From contig CAMDFR010000010.1 in assembly GCA_945897725.1 (NCBI GenBank), forward strand, positions 1 through 64,000: a DNA stretch of 64,000 nucleotides, read 5' to 3'. This DNA is from Chitinophaga pinensis (GTDB lineage Bacteria > Bacteroidota > Bacteroidia > Chitinophagales > CAMDFR01). Each line of letters starts with the position of its first letter. The first letter of the stretch is position 1. The position numbers were made by a program, and so were the translations under genes. Of the stretch, positions 15,659 through 23,764 are shown piece after piece. Under the pieces are notes generated by a model. That model was not told where the DNA came from, did no database searches, and saw nothing but the letters and a program-made list of their open reading frames with translations.

Positions 15659-16909
15659 ATGCGTAAAAATATTCTATACTTATGCTGCTTCCTTTCAACT
15701 GCGCTCTCTGCTCAGAGCTATTCTGTTGGTCATATGAGTATCAACTTTAAAGATTCAACGAGAAGTGGTGGTTTTGCCATTACTGGAGCCGTTCAAATGT
15801 TAGGCTCTGGAAGGGATATTGGTGCAGAAGTATACTATCCTGCAACATCAGCGGGTACCGACGTGCCGGTGGCAGTGGGTCAGTTTCCTGTCGTTGTTTT
15901 CGGACATGGTTTTGTCATGACCTATGATAATTATGATAATATCTACAATGAACTAGCAGCTAAAGGATTTATCGTGGCCTTACCTCGAACAGAAGGCGGA
16001 TTTTCGCCCAATCATTTGGGTTTCGGGCAGGATATGGCATGGTTAGCGCGTCAAGTACAATCGTTCAATACCATTTCGTCTCCAGCCGCTCTCTCTGTTT
16101 TTAATGGAAAAGTACTTCAAAAATCAGCCATCGGCGGTCATTCCATGGGTGGAGGCTGTTCATTTATTGGAGCAGAAAACAATACCAATCTGACTTGTTT
16201 ATTTAACATGGCAGCTGCAACCTCTAACACCAGTGGCGTATCTTCTATCGATGGTGCAGCCATGGTTGATGTGCCTACCTTGATGTTATCTGGTCAAAGA
16301 GATTGTGTAGCAGATACTGCAGTTCAAAATAGTCACTATGCCAACTTAGCATCGGCTAAAAAATTTCACGTTATTCTTAGCGATTTGACGCATTGCGATT
16401 TTGGTAACGGAAGTTCTGTCACCTGCACACTCGGACAATCAACTTCTGGATGTAGCAATACGATTAGCAATTCACTCGCTTTCTCGAGGTATATGAATTT
16501 TTTACTTCCCTTTTTAAACAATCAGCTTAAGAATAGTTGTCCAGATGGCAATCGTTTCATGGATAGCATCACCGGTAGCTCTGCAGCCATGGCAGGAAAA
16601 AAGATTCAAGGTAGTATTGCTTGCTCAAACATTGGAATACAGGATTTACAAAACGAAGCCGATTGGAAAGTCTTTCCAAATCCGGTAAAGGATGAGTTGG
16701 CAATTTCTACCAGCTTGAATAGGAATGAACTGGTTTCTTTTTACCTCAGCGATCAGATGGGCAGAGTGCTGTGGATGAAGGAGAATTGTGGAATGCAAAA
16801 AGGACAAGCGTTTGAGAAAATCGACATGAAAGCATTTGAAAGTGGCGTCTATCAATTGTCCATCATTTCTCAAACCCAAAAGTTGACTAAGATATTAATC
16901 AAGCAATAG
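15659..16909 (+). CDS. Secreted alpha/beta hydrolase with T9SS sorting domain
   Basis: A signal peptide (about residues 1-19, ending LSAQ) leads into an alpha/beta hydrolase resembling chlorophyllase/PETase-like dienelactone hydrolases: VVVFGHGFVMT, nucleophile elbow GGHSMGGG, an Asp in SGQRDCVAD and a late His in LTHCDFGNG form the triad. From about residue 335 the protein has a type A T9SS C-terminal sorting domain (WKVFPNPVKDELAIS, then SGVYQLSI). It should be exported and anchored or released at the cell surface as an esterase or lipase. The substrate is not evident. Its 3' end overlaps the convergent lycopene cyclase gene by 11 bp across a hairpin. Confidence 0.85.
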   Translation: MRKNILYLCCFLSTALSAQSYSVGHMSINFKDSTRSGGFAITGAVQMLGSGRDIGAEVYYPATSAGTDVPVAVGQFPVVVFGHGFVMTYDNYDNIYNELAAKGFIVALPRTEGGFSPNHLGFGQDMAWLARQVQSFNTISSPAALSVFNGKVLQKSAIGGHSMGGGCSFIGAENNTNLTCLFNMAAATSNTSGVSSIDGAAMVDVPTLMLSGQRDCVADTAVQNSHYANLASAKKFHVILSDLTHCDFGNGSSVTCTLGQSTSGCSNTISNSLAFSRYMNFLLPFLNNQLKNSCPDGNRFMDSITGSSAAMAGKKIQGSIACSNIGIQDLQNEADWKVFPNPVKDELAISTSLNRNELVSFYLSDQMGRVLWMKENCGMQKGQAFEKIDMKAFESGVYQLSIISQTQKLTKILIKQ

Positions 16910-16920
16910 GCTTGCTTGAT
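16898..16920. terminator. Hairpin in overlapping convergent gene ends
   Basis: A perfect 8-bp inverted repeat, ATCAAGCA (16898-16905) and TGCTTGAT (16913-16920), spans the stop codons of the hydrolase and the lycopene cyclase. It could stop transcription from both sides, although no strong T-tract follows. Confidence 0.5.
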
Positions 16921-17603
16921 GTCTCGATGCTCTTCTGTTGAAATTTCTCGAATACAATTACATTTAGAAGAAGCAAGTCAAAGCCATAGAAAATATCTTC
17001 ATATGGAATGGTAAGCAATCTGTGAGAAGAATTATGCATGTTGTTGTACCATACAATAGGCTCATCTAAGTATGTGCCTGTTAACAATCCATTCACAATA
17101 AGAAATGGAATCAACGAAATCAGAAACATGATATAAAAATAGGGCAGGAAAGCATATTTCTTCCGGGCAATAAAAAAAAGTAAAAGTGCAGCGATACCAA
17201 GGGCGCTACAAGTATAAATTCTGTTATAAAATAGAAGGGCTATAATCGCTGAAAGTGTCCCTAATACATAGGAAATAGCTGTTGTTGGAAAATTTAATGT
17301 AAATCCATTTTGAAGCGATTTGTAAATTAATAAACAACAAAAAGGAATGATATAAAAGAACAATACTTCTTCAATGGGCAAATTAAAAAGATGCAATCCA
17401 ATGACATATTTTTCATTAAAGCCCCACACATTAAAGTAAGTAAATAGGATGTCCCAGCTCACAAAAAAGGTCGCTATGATACTAAAGGCTTTGAATAATT
17501 CTTTCCAATTTTTATTGTATTTCAATCTCTTGTCAAACCCAATGATAAAGGGAAAGAGGAATGAACCCATCAAAATAAAAAGGTAAGTATATTGTGTTTT
17601 CAC
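16899..17603 (-). CDS. crtYcd: Fused lycopene beta-cyclase (CrtYcd type)
   Basis: A polytopic membrane protein of 234 residues with two lycopene-cyclase domains fused in tandem. The first has WDILFTYFNVWGFN followed by LPIEEVLFFYIIPF, the second WYNNMH and IPYEDIFYGFDLLLLNV, whose acidic residues are thought to be essential. It closes beta rings on lycopene; with cruF acting on the other end, a monocyclic gamma-carotene series is expected. The GTG start at 17603 overlaps the crtZ TAG, so translation is coupled. This is carotenoid locus 2, about 10 kb from the crtD/cruF operon. Confidence 0.88.
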   Translation of the reverse strand: MKTQYTYLFILMGSFLFPFIIGFDKRLKYNKNWKELFKAFSIIATFFVSWDILFTYFNVWGFNEKYVIGLHLFNLPIEEVLFFYIIPFCCLLIYKSLQNGFTLNFPTTAISYVLGTLSAIIALLFYNRIYTCSALGIAALLLFFIARKKYAFLPYFYIMFLISLIPFLIVNGLLTGTYLDEPIVWYNNMHNSSHRLLTIPYEDIFYGFDLLLLNVIVFEKFQQKSIETSSKPIA

Positions 17604-18061
17604 TATTCGTCTTTTAGGGAGTCTTTGAAATAGTGAAGTGGAATCAAAAAAACAAATCCAAAATTATCGCCTGGCTTTTTATCTAAAAAACTATGATGCA
17701 CTTTATGTGCTCTTCTCAGCGCTCTAAAATATCGATTTTCTGAAATCACTCCCCATTTAAATCGGTTGTGAATTAAAATTTCATGAACAAAAAAATACGC
17801 GAGCCCATACAAAAGAATACCAAAACCTATAGCAAGGATGAACGGGTTAGAGAAGCCGAAAAGAAGGGCTACAAAACTTGGAATCGCGAATATGATGACG
17901 AAAATATCATTGAGTTCCCACCAATGATTGGTTTTTTGATGATGATCTTTATGGAGTTTCCACAAAAAACCATGCATGATGTATTTGTGAGAAAACCAAG
18001 CCATACATTCCATTCCAATGAATGAAATCATTACAGTAAGAATGCTCATGCCGATACTCAT
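17603..18061 (-). CDS. crtZ: Beta-carotene 3-hydroxylase CrtZ
   Basis: Membrane-bound di-iron hydroxylase adding 3-OH to the beta ring. All histidine motifs are present: HKYIMHG, HKDHHQ, HEILIHNRF and HKVHHS. Length of 152 residues is typical. It overlaps the downstream lycopene cyclase by one to three bases and the upstream unknown gene by 4 bp. Together with cruF, crtD and crtYcd it would yield saproxanthin. Confidence 0.92.
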   Translation of the reverse strand: MSIGMSILTVMISFIGMECMAWFSHKYIMHGFLWKLHKDHHQKTNHWWELNDIFVIIFAIPSFVALLFGFSNPFILAIGFGILLYGLAYFFVHEILIHNRFKWGVISENRYFRALRRAHKVHHSFLDKKPGDNFGFVFLIPLHYFKDSLKDE

Positions 18062-18540
18062 GGGGTAGAATTTGTTTTGAGGTACTTCAAAATTTCGTTT
18101 CTAAATGCTTCGTTTTTTATAGAAGCAATATTGTTGCTGATAAAATTTCTGTCTTCAGTTTTGTTCTTATTATAGCCTAAGGCCGGGGGCAATTTTGTTT
18201 GAACAGAAAATCGAATAAAACGTATCTCAACATTGTTTTTGTCTCTTAGGATGGCTGCTTCTATGAATGCTTTTCCTTTATTGACGAAAGTAACTTTTTT
18301 GGCAACCACTGCAAATTTTGCCATGCCCATATAGATACCACCTTTATAGGCTTCCAACAAAGGTTCGCTGAAACTATTTTGTTTTTCAAAAAGGTCAAAC
18401 CACTTTAAGCAAATACTTTTGTCTTCCATGGCCTTTGGATATTCTTTACGAATATCGTCTAGCACAATAGTACCAATACTACCTGTGATGGTCTCAAAAC
18501 AAAAGAAGCTTAAGAATATAAATAGCAATGGGTATGACAT
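18058..18540 (-). CDS. Unknown protein coupled to crtZ
   Basis: Not recognised. The N-terminus (about residues 1-22) is a hydrophobic segment that could be a signal peptide or anchor; the rest is a soluble domain of about 135 residues with YKGGIYMGMAKF and IRFIRFSVQTKLPPALGYN. It overlaps crtZ by 4 bp and heads the crtZ-crtYcd operon, which implies a part in carotenoid synthesis, placement or export. No catalytic motif is visible. The ATG at 18540 is the first one in frame. Confidence 0.7.
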   Translation of the reverse strand: MSYPLLFIFLSFFCFETITGSIGTIVLDDIRKEYPKAMEDKSICLKWFDLFEKQNSFSEPLLEAYKGGIYMGMAKFAVVAKKVTFVNKGKAFIEAAILRDKNNVEIRFIRFSVQTKLPPALGYNKNKTEDRNFISNNIASIKNEAFRNEILKYLKTNSTP

Positions 18541-18596
18541 TATGAAGTGTTTAACATTTTAAATTCTATTATGTTCTTCTATTTGCAATTATCATC

Positions 18597-18932
18597 CTAA
18601 AAAATTTTCTGTCCAAGTGCCACTATTTGATCTGTGGTGAGAAGAACAATATTTCCTAAGTCATCAGAGATTCCTAATACCAATACTTCCGACATATAAT
18701 TCCCAATTTGTTTTGGGGGCAAATTTGTCACAGCGATAATCGTTTTTCCTATCAATGCCTCTGGGGTATAAAGACCAGTTAATTGAGCTGATGATTTTTT
18801 AATTCCAATCATGGGTCCAAAGTCAATACGCAATCTAAAAGCAGGCTTCATTGCTCCATCCGCATAGATTGCTTCCATGATCTTTCCAGCATGCATGTCA
18901 ATCTTTTCAAAATCATTCCATTCAATGGCCAT
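18597..18932 (-). CDS. csaA: CsaA-type tRNA-binding domain protein
   Basis: A free-standing OB-fold tRNA-binding domain (111 residues) as in CsaA, reported as an export-related chaperone in Bacillus and related to the C-terminal domain of MetRS. Typical features are FEKIDMHAGKI, a middle GIKKSSAQLTGLY and VTNLPPKQIGNYMSEVLVLG. The start overlaps the suhB-like gene by 11 bp, so the two share a transcript. Confidence 0.9.
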   Translation of the reverse strand: MAIEWNDFEKIDMHAGKIMEAIYADGAMKPAFRLRIDFGPMIGIKKSSAQLTGLYTPEALIGKTIIAVTNLPPKQIGNYMSEVLVLGISDDLGNIVLLTTDQIVALGQKIF

Positions 18933-19722
18933 GAAAACTACTTTTAAGAATGGGAATAAGCAATTGATCTATTTTACCATTGCATGCTACAATTTCTCTT
19001 GACTTTAGATAATCCCCATTACCTTGAAAGTCACTAATATTTCCACCTGCTTGTTGTACAATGAAGGCGCCTGCTGCGATGTCCCATTCATTTAAACCAT
19101 ATTCAAAAAAACCATCAAAGCGACCACAAGCCACATAAGCTAGATCTACTGCGGCAGAGCCCATTCTGCGAATCGTTCTACACTCAGGCAATAAGACGCG
19201 CATGCTTTGAAGATATTGTTCTAACAAATCAAATTTTGTCGGTGGAAAGCCAGTGGCCAAGGCGCAATTTTTTAATGCAGTGTTCCTCGAAACATAAATA
19301 GGAGTACCATTCATAAAAGCTCCATTGTTTTTTACCGCATAAAAACATTCCTCTCTATTGATTTCATATACCAAGCCAAGGATGGTCTCATTGTTTTTTT
19401 TTAGTGCGATACTAATAGAATAAAGGGGTATTCCATGCACAAAATTGGTGGTGCCATCAATAGGGTCAATAACCCACATGTATTCTTTTTCTTCTTGACT
19501 TACTGTTTTTTCTTCAGTAAAAAAGCCTGCTTCGGGAAGTATAATGGAAAGCGATTGAACTAATATTTCTTCTGCTTTTTTGTCCACTGCAGTTACTAAA
19601 TCTGTCTCGCCCTTATGCTCAATGTCGCTCTCTGTCAATAGTTTTTGTCTTTCACGGATGTAATGTCCTGTTTTAATCGCAACTTCGATTACAAATCGGC
19701 ACATTTCTTCTAGTGGCATCAT
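18922..19722 (-). CDS. suhB: Inositol monophosphatase family protein (SuhB)
   Basis: Mg-dependent, lithium-sensitive-type sugar phosphatase. Metal-binding motifs are all present: a Glu in FFTEEKT, DPIDGTTNFVHG, and EWDIAAGAFIVQQAGG. At 266 residues it has normal length. Substrate could be inositol-1-phosphate or another small phosphate. ATG codons at 19722 and 19719 are both possible. The gene is divergent from the acetyltransferase gene and overlaps csaA downstream. Confidence 0.9.
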   Translation of the reverse strand: MMPLEEMCRFVIEVAIKTGHYIRERQKLLTESDIEHKGETDLVTAVDKKAEEILVQSLSIILPEAGFFTEEKTVSQEEKEYMWVIDPIDGTTNFVHGIPLYSISIALKKNNETILGLVYEINREECFYAVKNNGAFMNGTPIYVSRNTALKNCALATGFPPTKFDLLEQYLQSMRVLLPECRTIRRMGSAAVDLAYVACGRFDGFFEYGLNEWDIAAGAFIVQQAGGNISDFQGNGDYLKSREIVACNGKIDQLLIPILKSSFHGH

Positions 19723-19732
19723 TTGGTATTAA

Positions 19733-19764
19733 TTGTATTAAACGAAGTTAATGATTTATTTTTG
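19733..19764 (+). promoter_or_regulatory. Promoter of the GNAT gene
   Basis: TTG at 19733-19735, 21 bp, then TATTTTTG at 19757-19764. Transcription would begin close to the ATG at 19769, giving an almost leaderless message and ruling out the upstream ATG at 19751. Confidence 0.55.
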
Positions 19765-19768
19765 TTCG

Positions 19769-20341
19769 ATGACAACTCTTCTAGATTTTCCACTCCAAAT
19801 AGCCACTCCAAGATTACGGCTATTTACTGCGCAGGAGAGGCATGTCGACGACATTCTTACTTATCTCATTGAAAACAAAAGTTTTTTTCAACCATGGATG
19901 CCTACCTATGGTCCTAGTTTTCACACAAGATTTGAACAGTTAAAATGGATAGAAAATGACATTCAGATGTTTCATCACAGAGCGAAACTGAAGTTTTATA
20001 TTGCTTTGAAAGAAGCGCCTGAGGAAATTGTCGGGGATGTCGTTTTTACAAATATCATTTATGGTGGCTTCTTATCCTGTTTTCTGGGGTATAAGCAGTC
20101 ACAAAAATTTGAAGGAAATGGATATATGAAGGAAGCCATTGAAGCCGCTGTTGACTTTATTTTTAAGCATTGGAAACTGCATAGAGTAGAAGCGAATATT
20201 GTTCCAAGAAATCAAAAGTCGATTAAATTAATTTCAGGTCTCGGCTTTGAGGAGGAGGGTTATTCAAAAAAATATTTAAAGTTGAATGGTGCATGGGAAG
20301 ATCATGTACATTTTGTGAAAAGAAATCTTAAATTAGAATAG
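19769..20341 (+). CDS. GNAT acetyltransferase, RimJ/RimL-like
   Basis: A 190-residue N-acetyltransferase of the ribosomal-protein-alanine acetyltransferase-like group. It starts with the usual IATPRLRLFTAQE, contains LGYKQSQKFEGNGYMKEAIEAAVDF (acetyl-CoA binding) and ends HRVEANIVPRNQKSIKLISGLGF. The start at 19769 is chosen because the ATG at 19751 precedes the -7 box. The target amine is unknown. The stop is one base before the start of the dipeptidase gene. Confidence 0.88.
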   Translation: MTTLLDFPLQIATPRLRLFTAQERHVDDILTYLIENKSFFQPWMPTYGPSFHTRFEQLKWIENDIQMFHHRAKLKFYIALKEAPEEIVGDVVFTNIIYGGFLSCFLGYKQSQKFEGNGYMKEAIEAAVDFIFKHWKLHRVEANIVPRNQKSIKLISGLGFEEEGYSKKYLKLNGAWEDHVHFVKRNLKLE

Positions 20342-20342
20342 G

Positions 20343-21188
20343 ATGAGTATGTATAAAAGGTGCTTTATAATTTGTTGTGTATTTCTTTGGTCTTGCCAGC
20401 AGCATCCCAAAATAGCTCCAACGAAACAGCAACCCGTACTCGAGCATACGACCGACAGCAGCTTCCTTGCAGATTCGGTACTCATATTCAAAGATTCCTT
20501 TTTTAGTCAACTTACTTTTCCATCAGACTCCACCTTTGACACACTTTTACTGAAGCATTTTGATTATAATGCAGAGAGTTTATCTTCTATAGAAAGATCC
20601 ATGGCAGATCATGGTTTGGTGGATGTCTTGGATGTTATACCTAGCATCAAAGTGGATCTTCGTTACGCCACTGCAGATAATTTTGTGGGAGAAGTATTGT
20701 ATCCATCTACCACGCGTTGTTTTTTAAGAATGGAAACTATTCTGAAGTTATTGAAAGCTGCTTGCTACCTCAAAGAATCTAATCCAGCCTATACTTTCAT
20801 CATTTTTGATGGTGCTCGCCCTCAAAGCGTTCAATACAAAATGTACGAGATTGCAAAAAGCAAAGGACAAACAAAATATGTGGCTAGTCCTTTAAAAGGT
20901 TCCTTGCATAATTTCGGAACTGCGGTAGATATTTCCCTCTTCGACCTCGATTCAAATAAGGAATTGGATATGGGTACTCCATTCGATTTTTTTGGACCAG
21001 AAGCACAACCTAGATTTCAAGAAAGCTTGCTGCGTGAAGGTAAACTAAGCGCTCTGCAAATAAGCAATAGAAATCTACTTAAAAAAGTGATGAAAAAAGC
21101 TGGATTTCGTTCGATCCAAACCGAATGGTGGCACTTCGAAGCTTTTGAGAAAAACTATGTTAGATCAGTATTCAAAATAATCCCTTGA
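20343..21188 (+). CDS. ddpX: D-Ala-D-Ala dipeptidase, VanX/DdpX type lipoprotein
   Basis: M15D zinc peptidase that cleaves D-Ala-D-Ala. The zinc and catalytic residues are seen in GSLHNFGTAVDIS (SxHxxGxAxD) and EWWHFE. The N-terminus is a lipoprotein signal with lipobox LWSC (Cys18), so it acts in the periplasm, likely in peptidoglycan recycling rather than vancomycin resistance, as no vanH/vanA is nearby. About 75 residues of linker separate the lipid anchor from the domain beginning DVLDVIPSIKVDLRYAT. Confidence 0.9.
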   Translation: MSMYKRCFIICCVFLWSCQQHPKIAPTKQQPVLEHTTDSSFLADSVLIFKDSFFSQLTFPSDSTFDTLLLKHFDYNAESLSSIERSMADHGLVDVLDVIPSIKVDLRYATADNFVGEVLYPSTTRCFLRMETILKLLKAACYLKESNPAYTFIIFDGARPQSVQYKMYEIAKSKGQTKYVASPLKGSLHNFGTAVDISLFDLDSNKELDMGTPFDFFGPEAQPRFQESLLREGKLSALQISNRNLLKKVMKKAGFRSIQTEWWHFEAFEKNYVRSVFKIIP

Positions 21189-21191
21189 ATG

Positions 21192-21222
21192 TTTGCGGTT
21201 TGATGAAATACATTTATATTTG
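21192..21222 (+). promoter_or_regulatory. Consensus Bacteroidota promoter
   Basis: TTTG at 21192-21195, exactly 19 bp, TATATTTG at 21215-21222. It lies just after the dipeptidase stop and 31 bp before the Omp28-like start. It is the best promoter match in the window. Confidence 0.8.
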
Positions 21223-21253
21223 TTGCATTAAATTAATTAAAAAAATAAAAACG

Positions 21254-22354
21254 ATGAAAAAAAACATTTTACTTGCTACCATTTTAAGTGGCTCTTTTCT
21301 TATCGCGAGTGCACAAACACCCGTTAAGAAAGTTGTATTAGAAGATTTTACAGGAACTTGGTGTGGATGGTGTCCAGAAGGAACTGTTGTTATCGAAGGA
21401 TTGGATGCTACTCATGGTGCTAATTTTATTGGTATTGGTAATCACTCAGGTGATGCTTTAGAGGTGCCAGATGGCGCAGGTCTTGATGCAGGCTTTGCTG
21501 TAGGATCATATCCAAGTGGTGCTGTAGATAGATATAACTGGCCTACAGGAGGTATTGTACAAAATAGAGGATACTGGCCAAGTGACGTTACTACACGTTT
21601 AGCAATTAGTCCTATCGCATCTATCTCATTGAAAAATCAAACTTGGGACGAAGCAACTCGTCAGTTAGAAGTTGATGTTGAAGTAATGTTTGTTGCTGCA
21701 GATGCAGCTATTGCAAAAGCAATCAACCTAGGTATTTTGGAAGATAGTATTCCAGCTACTGGAACTTATGCACAAAGTAATTACTCATCTGCAGTACAAG
21801 CTGGTGCAAGTCCATTAAGTCCATGGTTCCACAATCATACATTGATGGATTGGTTGGATGGTGTTTGGGGTGATGCAACTGTGGTTCCAGTGAGTCCAAC
21901 TTTATCAACTCCTTATACTAAGCATTATTCTTACACTTTGCCAAGTACTATTGATTTTAATCAATGTCACTTAGTAGCTATTGTTTCTCACAATGGTACT
22001 ACTACAGAAAAAGACATCATCAATGCAGAGTCAGCTAGAATTACAAATAACTACAACACTAGTGTAGCTAACGTTGACAATCAATTCCAAGGGATCAATG
22101 TATATCCAAATCCTTCAAACAGTATTTCAAACATTCAATTTAATGTTGAAACAGCTGGTGTAGTTACAATGGATGTATATGATATGACTGGTTCAAAAAT
22201 TGCAACTCCAATCAACAATTTCTATAATAGTGGTACTCACACTATTAATTGGGATCTAAAATCTAGCAATGGCACGAAAGTACCAGCTGGAAATTATGTA
22301 GTAAGATTATCGAATGCTTCTTCTACAAAAACAGCAACAGTTACTGTGAACTAA
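21254..22354 (+). CDS. Omp28-like secreted protein with T9SS sorting domain
   Basis: A signal peptide (about residues 1-20, ending IASAQ) is followed by a thioredoxin-like Omp28 domain opening VVLEDFTGTWCGWCPEG, with a CxxC pair that may be redox-active. The C-terminus (about 285-366) is a T9SS sorting domain beginning VYPNPSN with a FlgD-like NWDLKSSNGTKVPAGNYVVRL. It should reach the cell surface. The ATG at 21254 directly precedes the signal peptide and is placed by the promoter at 21192. A strong terminator follows. Confidence 0.88.
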   Translation: MKKNILLATILSGSFLIASAQTPVKKVVLEDFTGTWCGWCPEGTVVIEGLDATHGANFIGIGNHSGDALEVPDGAGLDAGFAVGSYPSGAVDRYNWPTGGIVQNRGYWPSDVTTRLAISPIASISLKNQTWDEATRQLEVDVEVMFVAADAAIAKAINLGILEDSIPATGTYAQSNYSSAVQAGASPLSPWFHNHTLMDWLDGVWGDATVVPVSPTLSTPYTKHYSYTLPSTIDFNQCHLVAIVSHNGTTTEKDIINAESARITNNYNTSVANVDNQFQGINVYPNPSNSISNIQFNVETAGVVTMDVYDMTGSKIATPINNFYNSGTHTINWDLKSSNGTKVPAGNYVVRLSNASSTKTATVTVN

Positions 22355-22379
22355 TAATTTTCAGTAAAAAATATAAAGG

Positions 22380-22408
22380 AAGCCTATCATTTATGATAGG
22401 CTTTTTTT
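22380..22408 (+). terminator. Rho-independent terminator
   Basis: Ten-base perfect stem AAGCCTATCA/TGATAGGCTT with a TTTA loop followed by a run of T. It ends the Omp28-like gene. Confidence 0.9.
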
Positions 22409-22490
22409 ATGTCAAATATTGAACAAGGATATTTTACCTATTGATTCCTATTCAGCTCTTGTTTCTGTATTGCGTGCGCGACTGACAGGA

Positions 22491-22515
22491 GTATCCTCGA
22501 TAGCTATCGAGATAC
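22491..22515. repeat. Palindromic REP-like element
   Basis: Core TCGATAGCTATCGA is a perfect 14-bp palindrome (22497-22510); the flanks GTATC and GATAC extend it to 25 bp with one unpaired base. It shares its plan (GTAYC, CGAT, ATCG, GRTAC) with the hairpin at 39467. Confidence 0.7.
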
Positions 22516-22721
22516 GACAAAAGGCGCGAATTTCACGCCCAAAAGAAAAGGAATAATAACCACAATATCATGGTATATCTACGCTTCGCCAAATTGAATG
22601 GTAGACGATTTTGATTTTTTTAACACCAAACTAGCAGAAAGAACATAATTTATAGATGTTTTTGGATAAGTTTTTTATTTTTACATCCCCAAAACATTAG
22701 GAACCTATAAATTATTAGTGA

Positions 22722-23705
22722 TTGCAAATTAGAGCAAAAATATCAGCCGTTCATTCATACGTCCCAGATTATGTGCTTACCAATGACGAGCTAGCTACGA
22801 TGGTAGATACAAACGATGAATGGATCACCTCTCGTACAGGAATCAAAGAAAGAAGAATATTAAAGGGAAATTTAGGAATATCGTTTATGGCAGAGCATGC
22901 TGTAAAGGGCCTATTAGAAAAGAGCAATACAGATCCAAAGGATATTGAATTATTAATTCTTGCCACCGTAACAGCAGATTATAATTTCCCTGCCACAGCC
23001 AATATTGTTTGCGATAGATTGGGTATGCACAATGCATTTAGTTATGATGTGAATGCTGCTTGTAGTGGTTTTTTGTTTAGTCTAGATACCGCGGCACGCC
23101 TTATTGAAAGTGGAAGGTATCAAAAAATAGTGGTTGTAGGAGGGGATAAGATGAGCAGTATTTTGAATTATGAAGACAGAACAACCTGTATCATTTTTGG
23201 TGATGGATGTGGAGCCGTCTTGATGGAGCCAAGTACCGATGAGAATGGTTTTATAGATAGTATTTTAAGATCTGATGGTTCTGGTAGTAAGCATCTTTTT
23301 CAACCCGCTGGTGGTTCTGTGATGCCTGCGTCTATCGAATCGGTGACACAGAAAAAACATTCAGTGTATCAAGAGGGCCAATATGTATTTAAGTTTGCGG
23401 TAACCAGTATGGCCAATGTATCAGCCGAGATTATGGAAAAGAACCAACTGACGGCAAATGATGTAGATTGGTTGGTGCCTCATCAAGCCAATAAAAGAAT
23501 CATTGATGCCACGAGAGAGCGGATGGGATTGCCAGAGGAAAAGGTGACTGTGAATATTCAAAAGTATGGCAATACCACCAATGGTACTATTCCTATTTGC
23601 CTGCATGAATGGGAAGATAGATTTAAAAAAGGGGACAATATTATCATTTCAGCTTTTGGAGGTGGATTTACCTGGGGAGCTATTTATCTTAAATGGGCCA
23701 TTTAA
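22722..23705 (+). CDS. fabH: 3-oxoacyl-ACP synthase III (FabH)
   Basis: Starts fatty acid synthesis by condensing acyl-CoA with malonyl-ACP. The triad is present: Cys at about 113 in NAACSGFLF, His in VPHQANKRI and Asn in YGNTTNGTIP. The start is a TTG at 22722 giving MQIRAKISAVHSYVP, the expected beginning; no in-frame ATG lies upstream. It leads a fabH-efp-accB-accC cluster. In many Bacteroidota rpmF and DUF177 precede fabH; here these are near 50 kb on the other strand. Confidence 0.93.
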   Translation: MQIRAKISAVHSYVPDYVLTNDELATMVDTNDEWITSRTGIKERRILKGNLGISFMAEHAVKGLLEKSNTDPKDIELLILATVTADYNFPATANIVCDRLGMHNAFSYDVNAACSGFLFSLDTAARLIESGRYQKIVVVGGDKMSSILNYEDRTTCIIFGDGCGAVLMEPSTDENGFIDSILRSDGSGSKHLFQPAGGSVMPASIESVTQKKHSVYQEGQYVFKFAVTSMANVSAEIMEKNQLTANDVDWLVPHQANKRIIDATRERMGLPEEKVTVNIQKYGNTTNGTIPICLHEWEDRFKKGDNIIISAFGGGFTWGAIYLKWAI

Positions 23706-23764
23706 AAACGGCCATAGAAAGAATTCAAGGAAGCATTTATATCAACAAATAAAAGAATAAACAA

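Larger units (their letters stand above)
22355..22721. other. 367-bp intergenic region before fabH
   Basis: Holds the terminator at 22380, a palindromic repeat at 22491-22515 and a smaller hairpin sequence near 22525. No gene was found. A TATTTTTA-like sequence around 22675 is the only candidate -7 signal for fabH. Confidence 0.5.

Noticed and set aside
15274-15666. 130-codon open frame before the secreted hydrolase
   Set aside because: No domain, unusual composition for the window, and overlap with the hydrolase start. No promoter fits it.
20343-21188. Vancomycin-resistance vanX
   Set aside because: The enzyme is a lipoprotein without vanH, vanA or vanRS genes beside it. A role in cell-wall recycling is more likely.
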